DNA from: Clostridiales bacterium
Lineage (GTDB): Bacteria; Bacillota; Clostridia; Oscillospirales; Oscillospiraceae
Reading direction: 5' to 3'
Assembly (NCBI GenBank): GCA_012719035.1
Contig: JAAYBD010000025.1
Location: forward strand, 1 to 54,467
Length of the DNA stretch: 54,467 bases
Shown: piece by piece, positions 35,566-47,417 of the stretch
Layout of the letters: every line of letters starts with the position of its first letter
Numbering within the stretch: position 1 is the stretch's first letter
Program-made: the position numbers and the translations under genes
The notes under the pieces: model-generated
Told to the model about the DNA's origin: nothing
Database searches by the model: none
Seen by the model: the letters and a program-made list of their open reading frames with translations, nothing else

Positions 35566-35805
35566 ATGGAATTTATAAAGTTAAACAAACAATCACTCAA
35601 AGAAATATTTGTCCGCAACGTTACAGTTCAAATTTTGGACAAAAAAATCCCGGCAGGGACTCAGCTGCCAACGGTACGGGAGATAAGCGAACAAATGCAC
35701 GTCAGCCGGGCACTTGTATCCGAAGGACTGGCGGAGCTTGAAAAAATCGGGCTACTTGAAAGAAAAGGAAAAAACAGAGTAGTCGCTACGTTAAGCGGGG
35801 ACTGA
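35566..35805 (+). CDS. Stand-alone GntR-type winged-helix protein (no effector domain)
   Basis: A 79-residue protein that is only a DNA-binding domain: SLKEIFVRNVTVQILDKKIPAGTQLPTVREISEQMHVSRALVSEGLAELEKIGLLERKGKNRVVATL. The TVREISEQMHVSRALVSEGLAELE helix-turn-helix is clear. Most GntR proteins have a further FCD or UTRA domain; here the frame simply ends. The N-terminus (KLNKQSLKEIF) resembles that of the next gene (KLSTPSLKEVF), so the two are likely paralogues. It could be a truncated gene or a small independent regulator. GGAGATTT precedes the ATG. Confidence 0.75.
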   Translation: MEFIKLNKQSLKEIFVRNVTVQILDKKIPAGTQLPTVREISEQMHVSRALVSEGLAELEKIGLLERKGKNRVVATLSGD

Positions 35806-35933
35806 TTTTGCAGCCTGCACTTTATATAAGCCTCAAAATGTAAGCTATTGCAAAAATATGCTGTAATGCTTATAATATCAATCAGAACACTTGAAGTAGT
35901 CACGATATCACAATCACAGAACGGAGGCTTTAA

Positions 35934-36635
35934 ATGGCATTTAGAAAGCTGTCAACGCCCTCTTTAAAAGAGGTTTTCATCCACGAAATCGAAAATATGA
36001 TACTCTCGGGTGAGCTGAAAATCGGTGACAAGCTGCCTCCCGAACGGGAAATAGTCGAGAGCATGGGTATAAGTCTGAGCGTTGTTACTGCTGGCATTGC
36101 CGAACTTGAAAGCAAAGGCTTCGTCGAAATCCGTCCCAGACAGGGCGTATTTGTTTCCGACTATATACACAAAGGTTCGCTGGATACGCTGGTTTCACTA
36201 ATGCGCTACAACAACGGCAAGCTGAACAGGAGGGAAGTGCTCTCTCTAATTGAAACCCGTATCGTGATAGAACAGTTAATGGTAAGGCAGGTTATCGAGC
36301 GGGGCGACAGTGCGAAAATCGCAGAGTTGGAAAGATATTTTGACATTATGAAATCTCAAAATGATTTTGAAGCTGTTGCCAACACAGCTCTGGATTTTAT
36401 TCATGAAATGTCCATCCAGAGTGACAATATTCTGCTTCCGCTGCTGTACCATTCTTTCCGCGCACCGATGCTTGGAATGTACACGAGATACATGGAGAAA
36501 AACGGCATTCAGCCCGTATATGACACAGCACGCACCCTGTTTGAGCTTGTTCGTACCCGCAGCATAGAACGTGCTCACGAATTTGTTGATGTATATCTCC
36601 GCAGGGTCATTGACGGAGATACCGCCATTTGCTAA
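35934..36635 (+). CDS. GntR/FadR-family transcriptional regulator with FCD domain
   Basis: A 233-residue protein. The N-terminal winged helix (SLKEVFIHEIENMILSGELKIGDKLPPEREIVESMGISLSVVTAGIAELESKGFVEIRPRQGVFVSDY) is followed by an all-helical FCD-type effector domain (RREVLSLIETRIVIEQLMVRQVIER...ALDFIHEMSIQSDNILLPLLYHSF...RTRSIERAHEFVDVYLRRVI). FadR-type regulators bind small acids or acyl-CoAs; the ligand here is unknown. It lies downstream of the oxidoreductase/hypA pair and may regulate it. GGAGG lies seven bases before ATG 35934. Confidence 0.87.
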   Translation: MAFRKLSTPSLKEVFIHEIENMILSGELKIGDKLPPEREIVESMGISLSVVTAGIAELESKGFVEIRPRQGVFVSDYIHKGSLDTLVSLMRYNNGKLNRREVLSLIETRIVIEQLMVRQVIERGDSAKIAELERYFDIMKSQNDFEAVANTALDFIHEMSIQSDNILLPLLYHSFRAPMLGMYTRYMEKNGIQPVYDTARTLFELVRTRSIERAHEFVDVYLRRVIDGDTAIC

Positions 36636-36783
36636 TCACAACGAAAAGTAATCCGGCGCATGAAGTCAGTAATTATAAGATTACTGATTTCTATAAAAAA
36701 ATAAGATACTTCATTTGATATGTCCCCTTTTGTGTCTTTTAAAACATATATAAGTGAGAACATTGAGAGGAATGGTCATAATT

Positions 36784-37161
36784 ATGAAAAAATCTTTTCT
36801 GTGCTTAATTGTTATGCTTTGTACCTTGCTTTGTGGATGTTCAAGCCAAAAACCAGAGTCATTGGTTCCCGGAAAATATCAGCTTGAGGATACAGGGCGT
36901 GTCATAGCTCCCTATGTATTGCTTGAAAACGGATTTGTATTCCATTATTCAAATTTTAGTAGTTATATTAATTATGGGTCATATAAAATAGAAGATAATA
37001 CATTAATATTGACTACTGAGGACAAGGAATATACTTACGCTTTCCAAATCGATGACGGGAACTTATATTTTGATTTGGATTCATCATCAAAACTTACAGA
37101 GTACAAAGGAGAACCCTCAATTGAAGATGGAGCTAAATTTGTTTTGGTTAAGGATGAATAG
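36784..37161 (+). CDS. Hypothetical lipoprotein
   Basis: A 125-residue protein. MKKSFLCLIVMLCTLLCGCSSQ is a lipoprotein signal peptide with Cys19 or, more likely, the second Cys of LCGC as the lipidated residue. The mature part has a beta-rich pattern (KYQLEDTGRVIAPYVLLENGFVFHYSNFSSYINYGSYKIEDNTLILTTEDKEYTYAFQIDDGNLYFD), like small secreted lipocalin-type or META-like domains, but no family was recognised. The in-frame starts at 36754 and 36772 are alternatives; 36784 is chosen because the signal peptide begins there. Confidence 0.75.
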   Translation: MKKSFLCLIVMLCTLLCGCSSQKPESLVPGKYQLEDTGRVIAPYVLLENGFVFHYSNFSSYINYGSYKIEDNTLILTTEDKEYTYAFQIDDGNLYFDLDSSSKLTEYKGEPSIEDGAKFVLVKDE

Positions 37162-37201
37162 GCTCTGCCGGTAAAACCTGACTATATAAAGGATTGATGA
37201 A

Positions 37202-37357
37202 ATGAAAGGTATAAAATTTATTCTATTTGGGATTGCCGTAATCCTTGTTGGAATAGGATTTTCCTGTTCCGACAAGTACAGTCTGTTTGGCTTTGGTGAA
37301 ATTGTTCTTTTTATTGCCGGGCTTGGTTTGGCATACTATGGCTTAAAAAAGGAATAG
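37202..37357 (+). CDS. Small two-helix membrane protein
   Basis: A 51-residue protein with AAAGGA eight bases before its ATG. It has two hydrophobic segments (FILFGIAVILVGIGFSC and GEIVLFIAGLGLAYYGL) joined by a short loop and ending in Lys-Lys-Glu. The good ribosome site and position 40 bases after the lipoprotein gene support a real gene. The family is unknown, although two-helix proteins of this type are common in Clostridia. Confidence 0.7.
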   Translation: MKGIKFILFGIAVILVGIGFSCSDKYSLFGFGEIVLFIAGLGLAYYGLKKE

Positions 37358-37462
37358 AATTGGTTCGTTAACGGTAAGGTGCTTTTTTTATGAATACAAT
37401 GTCATAGCCCGATAGAAGTCTGGAACAGAGAGGCGGAAAGTAATTTTAAGTATTACTACTCT

Positions 37463-37852
37463 ATGGATCTGTGGACTTTAGAACAGATAGTTGTCGAAGC
37501 ATCTTCAATTTCCCCCGAATCAGGAGAACAGTGCGGTCATCTGAGCGGAAAGATTGACGGAACGCTGGATTATAATCCCTATTACAGCTATGTTACAATC
37601 AGCGGTCAAAAAAATCTTAGCGAGAAAATAATCCCTGAAAGCTTAAATACTGCATTAAGTGCTTTTCATGAAGCAAATACAGCCTATTTAACAGCAATTA
37701 ATGATAAATCCTTAATAAAAAGCGAAGAGCTGTCGTCAACTCTGCGCAGCATGAATATTGATATAAGTACACCGGACGAAGTCGAAATGGATAAATATAT
37801 AAACCAACTGAATGGAGCTACCGAACTTATGAAAAAAACAGTAAGTTACTAA
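37463..37852 (+). CDS. Hypothetical protein, probably 5'-truncated
   Basis: A 129-codon frame from ATG 37463 (MDLWTLEQIVVEASSISPESGEQCGHLSGKIDG...). The frame stays open upstream to 37394 and reads PIEVWNREAESNFKYYYS before the ATG, with no ribosome site at either place. The protein looks genuine (helical C-terminal half, ESLNTALSAFHEANTAYLTAINDK) but no family was recognised, and the missing start suggests the C-terminal part of a longer gene. Confidence 0.45.
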   Translation: MDLWTLEQIVVEASSISPESGEQCGHLSGKIDGTLDYNPYYSYVTISGQKNLSEKIIPESLNTALSAFHEANTAYLTAINDKSLIKSEELSSTLRSMNIDISTPDEVEMDKYINQLNGATELMKKTVSY

Positions 37853-37910
37853 TATAGTCAAGAACCTTCCCTGTTTTTGCCGGTTTTGCGGGTTTTATTT
37901 GATTAGACTG

Positions 37911-37939
37911 TTGAAATCTTCGGTTATTATAGGTATAAT
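37911..37939 (+). promoter_or_regulatory. Sigma-70-type promoter for asnS
   Basis: TTGAAA (37911-37916), 17-base spacer, TATAAT (37934-37939), about 120 bases before the asnS start. The leader shows no T-box motif. Confidence 0.75.
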
Positions 37940-38060
37940 ACTTCATTATACTCGCAATAAAAAGTATGGGGTTTTTAGGGTCCTTTTGTATCATCCTTTT
38001 AAAAAGGGAACCTCAAAAACGCTCTGCTTTCAAATGTCAAGAAAGGCCTGAGAAAAAATT

Positions 38061-39455
38061 ATGAAACGTACTAAAATATCGGCAATCTATGCGGACGCGT
38101 CCGCTTTCACAAGCGAAGAAATCACAGTTTGCGGCTGGGTCCGCACTGTTCGCGACATGAAGAACTTTGCTTTTATCGAACTCAATGACGGCAGCTCCCA
38201 TAAGGGTCTGCAAGTTATTTTTGAAAAGAGTACGCTGAATAATTACGACGAAATCGCTCACCAGAATGTCGGCGCGGCGCTTATCGTCAAGGGCAGGCTT
38301 GAATTGACTCCCGATGCGCCCCAGCCCTTTGAGCTGAAAGCTGCTTCAATAGAGGTAGAGGGTACATCCGCCTCCGATTATCCGCTTCAGAAAAAGCGCC
38401 ACAGCGTTGAGTATCTGCGCACTATCGCTCATCTGCGCCCGCGTACAAACCTTTTTTCCGCCGTATTCCGGGTTCGCAGCGTTGCCGCGGCGGCAATACA
38501 CGAGTTCTTTCAGGAAAGAGGCTTTGTTTATGTCCACACCCCTATTATCACAGGCTCTGACTGTGAGGGCGCAGGGGAGATGTTCCGTGTCACCACTATT
38601 GATATAGACAAACCTCCCCGTACAGAGGACGGAAAAATCGACAACACAAAGGACTTTTTCGGAAAAGCAACAAACCTCACCGTTTCCGGTCAGCTCAATG
38701 CAGAGAACTTTGCTATGGCTTTCGGCGATGTGTATACTTTCGGTCCCACTTTCCGTGCCGAAAATTCAAATACTCAGCGCCATGCCGCGGAATTCTGGAT
38801 GATAGAGCCTGAAATGGCTTTTGCCGACCTCTCTGATTATATGGACAACGCAGAGGCTCTTATAAAGTATGTCATCCGTACCGTTTTGGAAAGATGCCCG
38901 CAGGAGATGTCATTTTTCAACAGCTTTGTGGACAAAGACCTGCTTGAACGCCTCAATCACGTTGCAAGCTCAGACTTCGGCAGAGTCACTTATACAGAAG
39001 CCGTTGAGATTTTGAAGAAACACAACGATGAGTTTGACTATAAAGTTGAATGGGGCTGTGACCTTCAGACCGAACATGAGCGTTATTTGACGGAAAAGAT
39101 ATTCAAAAAGCCTATTTTCGTAACGAATTATCCCAAGGAGATAAAAGCCTTCTACATGCGTCTTGACGATGACGGAAAAACCGTTGCCGCCGCAGACTGC
39201 CTTGTTCCCGCGATCGGTGAAATAATCGGCGGCAGCCAGCGTGAAGAACGTCTTGACGTTCTCGAAAAACGCTTGGAGGAATTGGGACTTAATAAGGACG
39301 ATTACTGGTGGTACCTTGATTTGCGCCGCTATGGCTCCTGCCGCCACGCCGGCTATGGTCTGGGATTTGAGCGCCTTATCATGTATCTCACAGGCGTGAG
39401 CAATATCCGCGATGTTCTCCCGCATCCGAGGACTGTCGGAACAGCGGAGTTTTAA
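38061..39455 (+). CDS. asnS: Asparaginyl-tRNA synthetase
   Basis: A 464-residue class IIb aminoacyl-tRNA synthetase, normal length. The N-terminal OB-fold anticodon-binding domain covers residues 15-100 ([34 protein letters not shown]). The catalytic core has motif 1, motif 2 ([29 protein letters not shown]) and motif 3 ([28 protein letters not shown]). The AENSNT and AEFWM patterns separate it from aspartyl- and lysyl-tRNA synthetases. It charges tRNA-Asn with asparagine in the cytoplasm. It is a single gene with its own promoter and a shared terminator. Confidence 0.97.
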   Translation: MKRTKISAIYADASAFTSEEITVCGWVRTVRDMKNFAFIELNDGSSHKGLQVIFEKSTLNNYDEIAHQNVGAALIVKGRLELTPDAPQPFELKAASIEVEGTSASDYPLQKKRHSVEYLRTIAHLRPRTNLFSAVFRVRSVAAAAIHEFFQERGFVYVHTPIITGSDCEGAGEMFRVTTIDIDKPPRTEDGKIDNTKDFFGKATNLTVSGQLNAENFAMAFGDVYTFGPTFRAENSNTQRHAAEFWMIEPEMAFADLSDYMDNAEALIKYVIRTVLERCPQEMSFFNSFVDKDLLERLNHVASSDFGRVTYTEAVEILKKHNDEFDYKVEWGCDLQTEHERYLTEKIFKKPIFVTNYPKEIKAFYMRLDDDGKTVAAADCLVPAIGEIIGGSQREERLDVLEKRLEELGLNKDDYWWYLDLRRYGSCRHAGYGLGFERLIMYLTGVSNIRDVLPHPRTVGTAEF

Positions 39456-39460
39456 CTTAC

Positions 39461-39500
39461 AAAAAAGAACCCCCATTCAAATGAATGGGGGTTCTTTTTT
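39461..39500. terminator. Bidirectional terminator between asnS and rnhA
   Basis: A 19-bp perfect stem from AAAAAAGAACCCCCATTCA to its complement, around an AA centre, with six A and six T at the ends. It serves asnS (plus) and the rnhA/gyrA transcript (minus). The rnhA stop codon overlaps its right arm. Confidence 0.95.
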
Positions 39501-39939
39501 ATTTGCCCGCGTACTTATCGCGTTCTGCAACGGCAAGTTCGTCACAGCGGTTGTTGAATTCATTATCGGCGTGACCTTTTACCCAATGAAAGGAAACCGA
39601 ATGGATATTCAGCAGCCTGTCAAGCTCCTGCCAAAGATCGACATTTTTAAGTTCGCCGTCCTTGCGTTTCCAATTTTTCGCTTTCCATCCTTTTAGCCAG
39701 CCTTCGTTTATCGCTTTTGAAAGATACTGCGAATCGGTATAAAGGGAAACTTCGCAGGGTTCTTTTAATGCGGAAAGTGCGTTTATCGCGCCGAGCAGCT
39801 CCATCCGGTTGTTTGTCGTCTGGCTTTCTCCGCCGGACATCTCCCGCAGAGTGTCCTTATATTGAAGTATAGCCCCCCACCCTCCCGGTCCGGGATTGCC
39901 GGAGCAGGCTCCGTCGGTGTAGATAGTCACTTGTTTCAT
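39499..39939 (-). CDS. rnhA: Ribonuclease HI
   Basis: A 146-residue protein of normal length. It degrades RNA in RNA-DNA hybrids. The signature [18 protein letters not shown] gives the first catalytic Asp; the Glu is in [13 protein letters not shown], the second Asp in [12 protein letters not shown], and the C-terminal His/Asp lie in [19 protein letters not shown]. It starts 27 bases after gyrA's stop on the same strand, so it may be the last gene of the replication cluster. Its transcript ends at the bidirectional terminator shared with asnS. Confidence 0.96.
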   Translation of the reverse strand: MKQVTIYTDGACSGNPGPGGWGAILQYKDTLREMSGGESQTTNNRMELLGAINALSALKEPCEVSLYTDSQYLSKAINEGWLKGWKAKNWKRKDGELKNVDLWQELDRLLNIHSVSFHWVKGHADNEFNNRCDELAVAERDKYAGK

Positions 39940-39966
39940 ATTATTCTCCTGATTTGAGACTGAAGC

Positions 39967-42477
39967 TTATTCCTCTGACACTTCTTCCTCGGCTTCCTCC
40001 TCAATTTCCTCTTTGTCGGTCCGGGCTATGGATATAACCTTTGCTCCTTCCGCAAGACGCATAAGGCGAACACCCTGTGTTGCCCTGCCGAAGGTGCTGA
40101 TAGTTTCTGCGCCCATGCGGATTATCGTTCCGTCGTCCGAAATCAGCAGAATATCATCATTGTCATCAACGACCTTTACATCCGCTACCTTGCCTGTCTT
40201 ATCGGTGACGTTATAGTTTTTGAGACCCATTCCTCCGCGTTTCTGAGCTGTCCCATCGTTTCCGCGCAGATATTCCTCGATCTCCGTTCTCTTTCCGTAG
40301 CCGTTTTCGGTGACCGAAAGCAGGGCGCCGCCCTCGCGTGCACGCGCCGCACCTACGCAGTAGTCTCCCTTGCGCAGACGAATCCCGCGTACGCCCGTAG
40401 CTGTTCTTCCCATGGGACGGATGTCGTTTTCATCAAAGCAAATAGCCATGCCGTCATGGGTCGCTATCAGGATTTTCTGGTTTCCGTCAGTTCTGCGGAC
40501 AGAGATAAGCTCGTCGCCATCTTCGATGTTTATCGCGCGGATACCATTGTTGCGGATATTTTTTAGCGCATTTAGATACATTCTCTTGACTGTACCGTCC
40601 CTTGTTATCATAACAAGATACTCATTTTCGGTGTCAAGGTCCCGGGTCTGAATCATGGCACTGACCTTTTCCCCCTGCTCTATGGGAAGAAGATTGATAA
40701 TATTCGTGCCCTTTGCGGTGCGTCCCGCCTCCGGAATATGATAACCTTTCTTACGGTATACCCTTCCGTAACTTGTGAAGAACAGGATATAATCGTGCGT
40801 CGAAGCTGTGAACACAGTTTCCACATAGTCTTCATCGCGGAGCGTCTGGGCTGTAATTCCTCTGCCGCCGCGGCGCTGAGCACGATAAGTGTCTGCCGGC
40901 ATCCTCTTGATGTATCCCGCGTGCGTCAGCGTATAAACGCAGTCCTCCTCCTCAATGAGGTCTTCTATGTCGATTTCGTCCTCAACGTCCTGTATTTCCG
41001 TGCAGCGTTCATCGCCGTATTTATCTCGTATTTCAATAAGCTCGGTTTTCAGAACATCCTTTATCATTTCCTCTGAACCAAGAAGAGTATTGTAATACTC
41101 GATCTTTGTCTCAAGCTCTTTGTATTCTTTTTCGAGCTTTTCCTTTTCAAGTCCCTGCAAACGCTTTAGCTGCATGTCAAGAATTGCCTGCGCCTGCACA
41201 TCGGAAAGCCCGAAGCGCTCCATCAGGTTTTGCTTGGCATCGTCATAGCTTTCGCGGATGATGCGGATAACCTCGTCAATGTTATCCTGCGCTATCAGCA
41301 AACCTTCGAGCAGATGAGCGCGCTCCATAGCCTTTCTAAGGTCGAACTTAGTACGGCGAATTATAATTTCCTTCTGGAAGTCAAGGTATTCATCCAGAAT
41401 GTGCCGAAGTGAGAGTATCTTCGGCTGACTCTGATTGTTTATGAGCGCCAGCATGTTTATTGCAAAAGACGACTGAAGCTGTGTTTGGGTAAAAAGGCGG
41501 TTCAGTACAACCTGTGTATTTGCATCTCTTTTCAGTTCTATTACGATTCTCATGCCGTTGCGGTCAGATTCGTCCCGCAGACCGGATATTCCGTCCAGCC
41601 GCTTGTCGTGAACCTGATCTGCAATATTTTCTATAAGCGTTCTTTTATTGACTTGATAGGGAAGCTCTGTAACGATGATGCGAATGCGGCCTTGTCCGTA
41701 TTCCTCAAGCTCAGTACGAGCGCGGATAACAACGCGGCCCCTGCCTGTAGCATAGGCTGCACGAATTCCCGCTCTTCCCATAATAATACCCTTTGTGGGA
41801 AAGTCCGGGCCTGTCACGTGCTCCATCAAGTCCACAAGCTCCGCTTCAGGATCATCCAGAACGCAGATGCAGGCGTTTATGACCTCTTTGAGGTTATGCG
41901 GCGGTATATTTGTTGCCATTCCTACTGCGATACCGCTGGATCCGTTTACAAGCAGATTTGGAAAACGGCTGGGCATGACCTTAGGTTCTTTCCGAGTTTC
42001 GTCAAAGTTCGGGTCCCAGTCGACTGTGTCCTTTTCTATGTCCCTTACAAGTTCTTCGGAAATCTTTGACATCCTTGCTTCTGTATAACGGTAAGCAGCA
42101 GGGGGGTCTCCATCGATGGAGCCGAAGTTTCCGTGACCGTCAACAAGGGGATAGCGCATGGAAAAGTCCTGTGCAAGGCGGACCAATGCGTCATAAACAG
42201 ACTGGTCACCGTGCGGATGATAACGTCCGAGAACGTCACCTACGCAGGTTGCGGACTTTTTAAACGGACGGTCGTTCGTAAGATTGTCCTCATACATCGC
42301 GTATAGTATACGGCGGTGTACGGGCTTCAGTCCGTCGCGGACGTCCGGCAATGCTCTGCCTACGATGACAGACATTGCATAATCGATATATGAAGTTTGC
42401 ATCTCGTTTACAAGCTCAGACGAGATGATTTTTTGCTCGGGATACCGGATGTCCTCCGGTTTATAATCTTTTGCCAT
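39967..42477 (-). CDS. gyrA: DNA gyrase subunit A
   Basis: An 836-residue type IIA topoisomerase subunit that breaks and rejoins DNA. The breakage-reunion domain shows [19 protein letters not shown], the catalytic Tyr in [11 protein letters not shown], and [19 protein letters not shown]. The C-terminal beta-pinwheel has the GyrA box QRRGGRG. The quinolone-determining region reads [13 protein letters not shown], with Gln92 at the position of E. coli Ser83; Asp at the Asp87 position is kept. ATG 42477 has AAGGTGG eight bases upstream, against GTG 42489 without one. The tail is very acidic ([14 protein letters not shown]). It is 79 bases after gyrB. Confidence 0.97.
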   Translation of the reverse strand: MAKDYKPEDIRYPEQKIISSELVNEMQTSYIDYAMSVIVGRALPDVRDGLKPVHRRILYAMYEDNLTNDRPFKKSATCVGDVLGRYHPHGDQSVYDALVRLAQDFSMRYPLVDGHGNFGSIDGDPPAAYRYTEARMSKISEELVRDIEKDTVDWDPNFDETRKEPKVMPSRFPNLLVNGSSGIAVGMATNIPPHNLKEVINACICVLDDPEAELVDLMEHVTGPDFPTKGIIMGRAGIRAAYATGRGRVVIRARTELEEYGQGRIRIIVTELPYQVNKRTLIENIADQVHDKRLDGISGLRDESDRNGMRIVIELKRDANTQVVLNRLFTQTQLQSSFAINMLALINNQSQPKILSLRHILDEYLDFQKEIIIRRTKFDLRKAMERAHLLEGLLIAQDNIDEVIRIIRESYDDAKQNLMERFGLSDVQAQAILDMQLKRLQGLEKEKLEKEYKELETKIEYYNTLLGSEEMIKDVLKTELIEIRDKYGDERCTEIQDVEDEIDIEDLIEEEDCVYTLTHAGYIKRMPADTYRAQRRGGRGITAQTLRDEDYVETVFTASTHDYILFFTSYGRVYRKKGYHIPEAGRTAKGTNIINLLPIEQGEKVSAMIQTRDLDTENEYLVMITRDGTVKRMYLNALKNIRNNGIRAINIEDGDELISVRRTDGNQKILIATHDGMAICFDENDIRPMGRTATGVRGIRLRKGDYCVGAARAREGGALLSVTENGYGKRTEIEEYLRGNDGTAQKRGGMGLKNYNVTDKTGKVADVKVVDDNDDILLISDDGTIIRMGAETISTFGRATQGVRLMRLAEGAKVISIARTDKEEIEEEAEEEVSEE

Positions 42478-42556
42478 TAGTTTGACCACCTTAGTAATTT
42501 TTGGATATTTCTATCCGAATCGGCTGTATGGCTTTGTACGGGAGAGCGTGCAAATA

Positions 42557-44539
<1,983 letters not shown>

Positions 44540-44542
44540 TTA

Positions 44543-44806
44543 TTATTCGAAGCTTAGCGTGCCGGCTCTTTTAAGAAGAGTTGAGGACGCAAGCTGTGAC
44601 AGATAAACAATTTGATTTCCTTCGGAATTCTGGCAGACTACAAAGGATTTAGGCAAATCGTCGCAGACGTTTACTACCTGTCCCTTTTTTTCTGCAGCCG
44701 TAAGATATGCCCTCGTGATGTGCGAATGAGACGAATTGTCTAAATCGCAGACAAAAACTATATCAGAATGAGCAACTACGACGTTTTTTCCGAGGTGTAA
44801 ATACAT
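44543..44806 (-). CDS. remB: RemB-like extracellular matrix regulator (DUF370 family)
   Basis: An 87-residue protein that begins MYLHLGKNVVVAHSDIVFVCDLDNSSHS, the family's pattern. The location between recF and gyrB is that of B. subtilis remB (yaaB), linked to biofilm matrix control. The RemA/RemB fold is a small DNA-binding beta/helix protein; a DNA-binding role here is inferred. It is 54 bases before gyrB. Confidence 0.85.
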   Translation of the reverse strand: MYLHLGKNVVVAHSDIVFVCDLDNSSHSHITRAYLTAAEKKGQVVNVCDDLPKSFVVCQNSEGNQIVYLSQLASSTLLKRAGTLSFE

Positions 44807-44932
44807 AATATTCTCCTTGTTGTGACCTTTTTAGGCACAGAGCTTTTCTGTAATAAAATAAAAACAGGTCCTCAAACAGCGCGATTTGCCTTTTTAACAG
44901 CCCTGCTTACGGTAAACTCCCTTTCTAATCGG

Positions 44933-46039
44933 TCAGGCTTCAGTAACTTTACCTCCCGAGACAGTGATTACCTTTCCATCAGTGCGCATTTTTATCTGAG
45001 CATCCTCACAACAGGTAATAAGCGTTTGTCCGCCGCCTATCCGGTTCAACACAAATTCCTGACGCTTTGAGTCTAATTCACTCAGCACATCATCTAACAA
45101 CAGAACCGGGTATTCATTCGTATCCTGCAAGGATATCTCACGCTCCGCCATCTTTAAAGATAGTGCTGCTGTGCGAGTCTGTCCCTGTGAGGCGTAGAGC
45201 CTTGCGTTAGCGCCGTTTATATTTATAACAAGATCGTCCTTATGGATACCTGTAAGAATATTGCCGGAGGCAAGCTCTGCCTCTCTGTGAGCTTTCTGGT
45301 GTTCAATTATATCGTAATATATATCGGATGCCGAAGCAAAGGGGTCTTTGACGGTGCTTACTGTTTCATAAGTGATAAGCAGCTCTTCGCCGCTTCCTGA
45401 AAACTCGCTGTGGATAGATGCGGCAGTTTCTGAAAGCCTCTTTGAGAAAGCGGCGCGGTATCTTATTATTTTGGCGCTGCATCTGCACATGCCGTCTGAA
45501 AAATCGTCCAAAGCATTCAGAAGCGAAGGCTTTTCATGCCAGTCCAACAAAATTCTCTTTTTGTGTTCATATAGTCTTGTGTATTCGGAGATGAGCGCCG
45601 CATATGATGGACGAAGCTGCGAAATTGCCATATCCATAAACCTGCGGCGCGCCTTTGCCCCGTCTTTTATCATATTTAGGTCATCGGGACAAAAAAGCAC
45701 CACATGGAGAACTTCGGAAAGTTCCGAAGAGTTCTTTTTTACGTTATTGCACAATATCTGCTTTCTTGCCCCGCGGTTCAGTCTTATGTCGATATTCTGC
45801 TCTCTCTCCTTTGAAAAAACTTTTCCCGTTATGCGGGCATGATCTCTGTCAAAGGAAATAAGCTCGTTGTCAAACCTTGTGCGGAAACCATGTCCGCAGC
45901 TTAAAAGATACACGCTTTCGAGAAGATTTGTCTTTCCCTGAGCATTTTCACCAGTTATAACATTGATTCCCGGAGACAACTCTATGGTTTCATTTTCGTA
46001 ATTGCGAAACCCATCAAGATGAACGGAATTTACAATCAT
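44933..46039 (-). CDS. recF: DNA replication and repair protein RecF
   Basis: A 368-residue SMC-like ATPase that helps load RecA on gapped DNA. The N-terminus MIVNSVHLDGFRNYENETIELSPGINVITGENAQGKTNLLESVYLLS contains Walker A. The C-terminal part has the ABC-type signature (YASQGQTRTAALSLKMAE) and Walker B (YPVLLLDDVLSELDSKRQEFVL). Its ATG overlaps the stop of yaaA (ATGA), so translation is coupled. The length is normal. Confidence 0.97.
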   Translation of the reverse strand: MIVNSVHLDGFRNYENETIELSPGINVITGENAQGKTNLLESVYLLSCGHGFRTRFDNELISFDRDHARITGKVFSKEREQNIDIRLNRGARKQILCNNVKKNSSELSEVLHVVLFCPDDLNMIKDGAKARRRFMDMAISQLRPSYAALISEYTRLYEHKKRILLDWHEKPSLLNALDDFSDGMCRCSAKIIRYRAAFSKRLSETAASIHSEFSGSGEELLITYETVSTVKDPFASASDIYYDIIEHQKAHREAELASGNILTGIHKDDLVININGANARLYASQGQTRTAALSLKMAEREISLQDTNEYPVLLLDDVLSELDSKRQEFVLNRIGGGQTLITCCEDAQIKMRTDGKVITVSGGKVTEA

Positions 46040-46266
46040 TCCGCTGCACCGCTCACTACAAAACTTTGATCTTCAACTGAAACAATGTCTCCGTTATAGA
46101 GTTTTTTCGTTCTTTGAAGACATACTTCTCCGTTTACCTTTACCATTCCTTCCTGAACAAGGCTCTTCGCTTCACCGCCTGTTCCGACAAGCGCAGCGAA
46201 TTTTAAAAATGAGTCAAGGCGTATGGTTTCCGTCGTTATTTCTATTTTTTCCGGTGATTTGGGCAT
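46036..46266 (-). CDS. yaaA: S4-domain RNA-binding protein YaaA
   Basis: A 76-residue S4-like RNA-binding protein in its usual position between dnaN and recF. The core is IRLDSFLKFAALVGTGGEAKSLVQEGMVKVNGEVCLQRTKKLYNGDIV. The ATG at 46266 is chosen because GGAGG lies five bases upstream; an in-frame ATG at 46278 includes that site and has none of its own. A small dyad (GGGAAA-AA-TTTCCC, 46283-46296) lies in the gap to dnaN. The family may act in ribosome assembly. Confidence 0.9.
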   Translation of the reverse strand: MPKSPEKIEITTETIRLDSFLKFAALVGTGGEAKSLVQEGMVKVNGEVCLQRTKKLYNGDIVSVEDQSFVVSGAAE

Positions 46267-46310
46267 GGTATCCTCCATAATAGGGAAAAATTTCCCGGAT
46301 TTATCTATTT

Positions 46311-47417
46311 TTATGCCTTTAATCTCACAGGCAGAATCATATAAAGGAACTTATCGCTTCCGTCCTCAGGAACGATTACACAGGGTGATGAGCCGGTGTT
46401 AAGGCACAGCTCAAGCCTCTCTGCAGGTGTGGCTTTTAGGGCGTCCTGAAGATAACGGTTGTTGAAACCTATCTCCAAACCTTCGCCATCACCCTCAAAC
46501 TCACAGATATCCTCTCCCTTGCCTATTGCAGTGGCACAGTACATATTGAGTTTGTTCTTACCAAAGATGCACCGCAGAGGATTCTTAATTCTGTCGTCGA
46601 TTATAAGAGAAACGCGGTCGACCGCGCGCAGAAGCTTTGCGCGCTCTGCTTTCAATCTATATGTGTATTCGGTGGGTATGGCTTTCCTATAGTCTAAAAA
46701 TTCTCCCTCAAGCCTTCTGGTTATCAGAACGCAATTTCCAACAGAGAACGAAATGTGCTTATTTCCCAATACTATCTTAACCGTTTCGTCCGTATCCGAA
46801 CACATTTTTTCCAAATCAGACAGTGCCGTCCCGGGTGCGATAAAATTACAATCATCCATATCGGAAGATTCCGGCGTTTCCCTGCGCATGGCAAGACGGT
46901 ATCCGTCCACAGCGACAACAGTCAGCTTTCCGTCCTCTATTTCAAACAGCGCTCCTGTATAAACCGGACGTGCCTCATTATCGCTTACGGCAAAAATCGT
47001 TTGATTTATCATTTCTTTCATAGTTTTCTGAGGAATAGAGACAGATTTCTGATGTTCAACCGAGGGAAGCTCAGGGTAGCTGTCAGAAAACATGCCCATA
47101 ATGGAAAAATCGGAATTACCGCATGTAATTCGGGTAAGGTTGTTGTCGTCGGAAGATATAGTCACTATATCATCGGGCAGACTGCGCACTATGCTGTCAA
47201 AAAGTCTTGCAGATATTATAACGGAGCCGGGTTCGGAAACATCTGCCGCAAAGCTTGTATAAATTCCTTCGATTAAGTCGTATCCGGTAATTTTAACGCC
47301 GTTTGCCGCCTCGATGAGCAGTCCCTCAAGCGCGGGGTTGGGGCTTTTTGAAGCGGCGGCACGTGAAGTGGTCGCAACTGCCGATTGGAGAAGATATTTT
47401 TCACAGGTAAATTTCAT
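46311..47417 (-). CDS. dnaN: DNA polymerase III beta subunit (sliding clamp)
   Basis: A 368-residue clamp protein of normal length. Three repeated clamp domains are recognisable, starting MKFTCEKYLLQSAVATTSRAAASKSPNPALEGLLIEA. The C-terminus (DGSDKFLYMILPVRLKA) matches the family's usual YxxMPxRL-type end. It holds the polymerase on DNA and binds many partners. It follows dnaA after a 295-base gap that carries origin-like repeats. Confidence 0.96.
   Translation of the reverse strand: MKFTCEKYLLQSAVATTSRAAASKSPNPALEGLLIEAANGVKITGYDLIEGIYTSFAADVSEPGSVIISARLFDSIVRSLPDDIVTISSDDNNLTRITCGNSDFSIMGMFSDSYPELPSVEHQKSVSIPQKTMKEMINQTIFAVSDNEARPVYTGALFEIEDGKLTVVAVDGYRLAMRRETPESSDMDDCNFIAPGTALSDLEKMCSDTDETVKIVLGNKHISFSVGNCVLITRRLEGEFLDYRKAIPTEYTYRLKAERAKLLRAVDRVSLIIDDRIKNPLRCIFGKNKLNMYCATAIGKGEDICEFEGDGEGLEIGFNNRYLQDALKATPAERLELCLNTGSSPCVIVPEDGSDKFLYMILPVRLKA

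Noticed and set aside
37853-38060. T-box riboswitch before asnS
   Set aside because: No GGGTGGNACCGCG-type T-box sequence and no terminator in the leader; a plain promoter explains the spacing.
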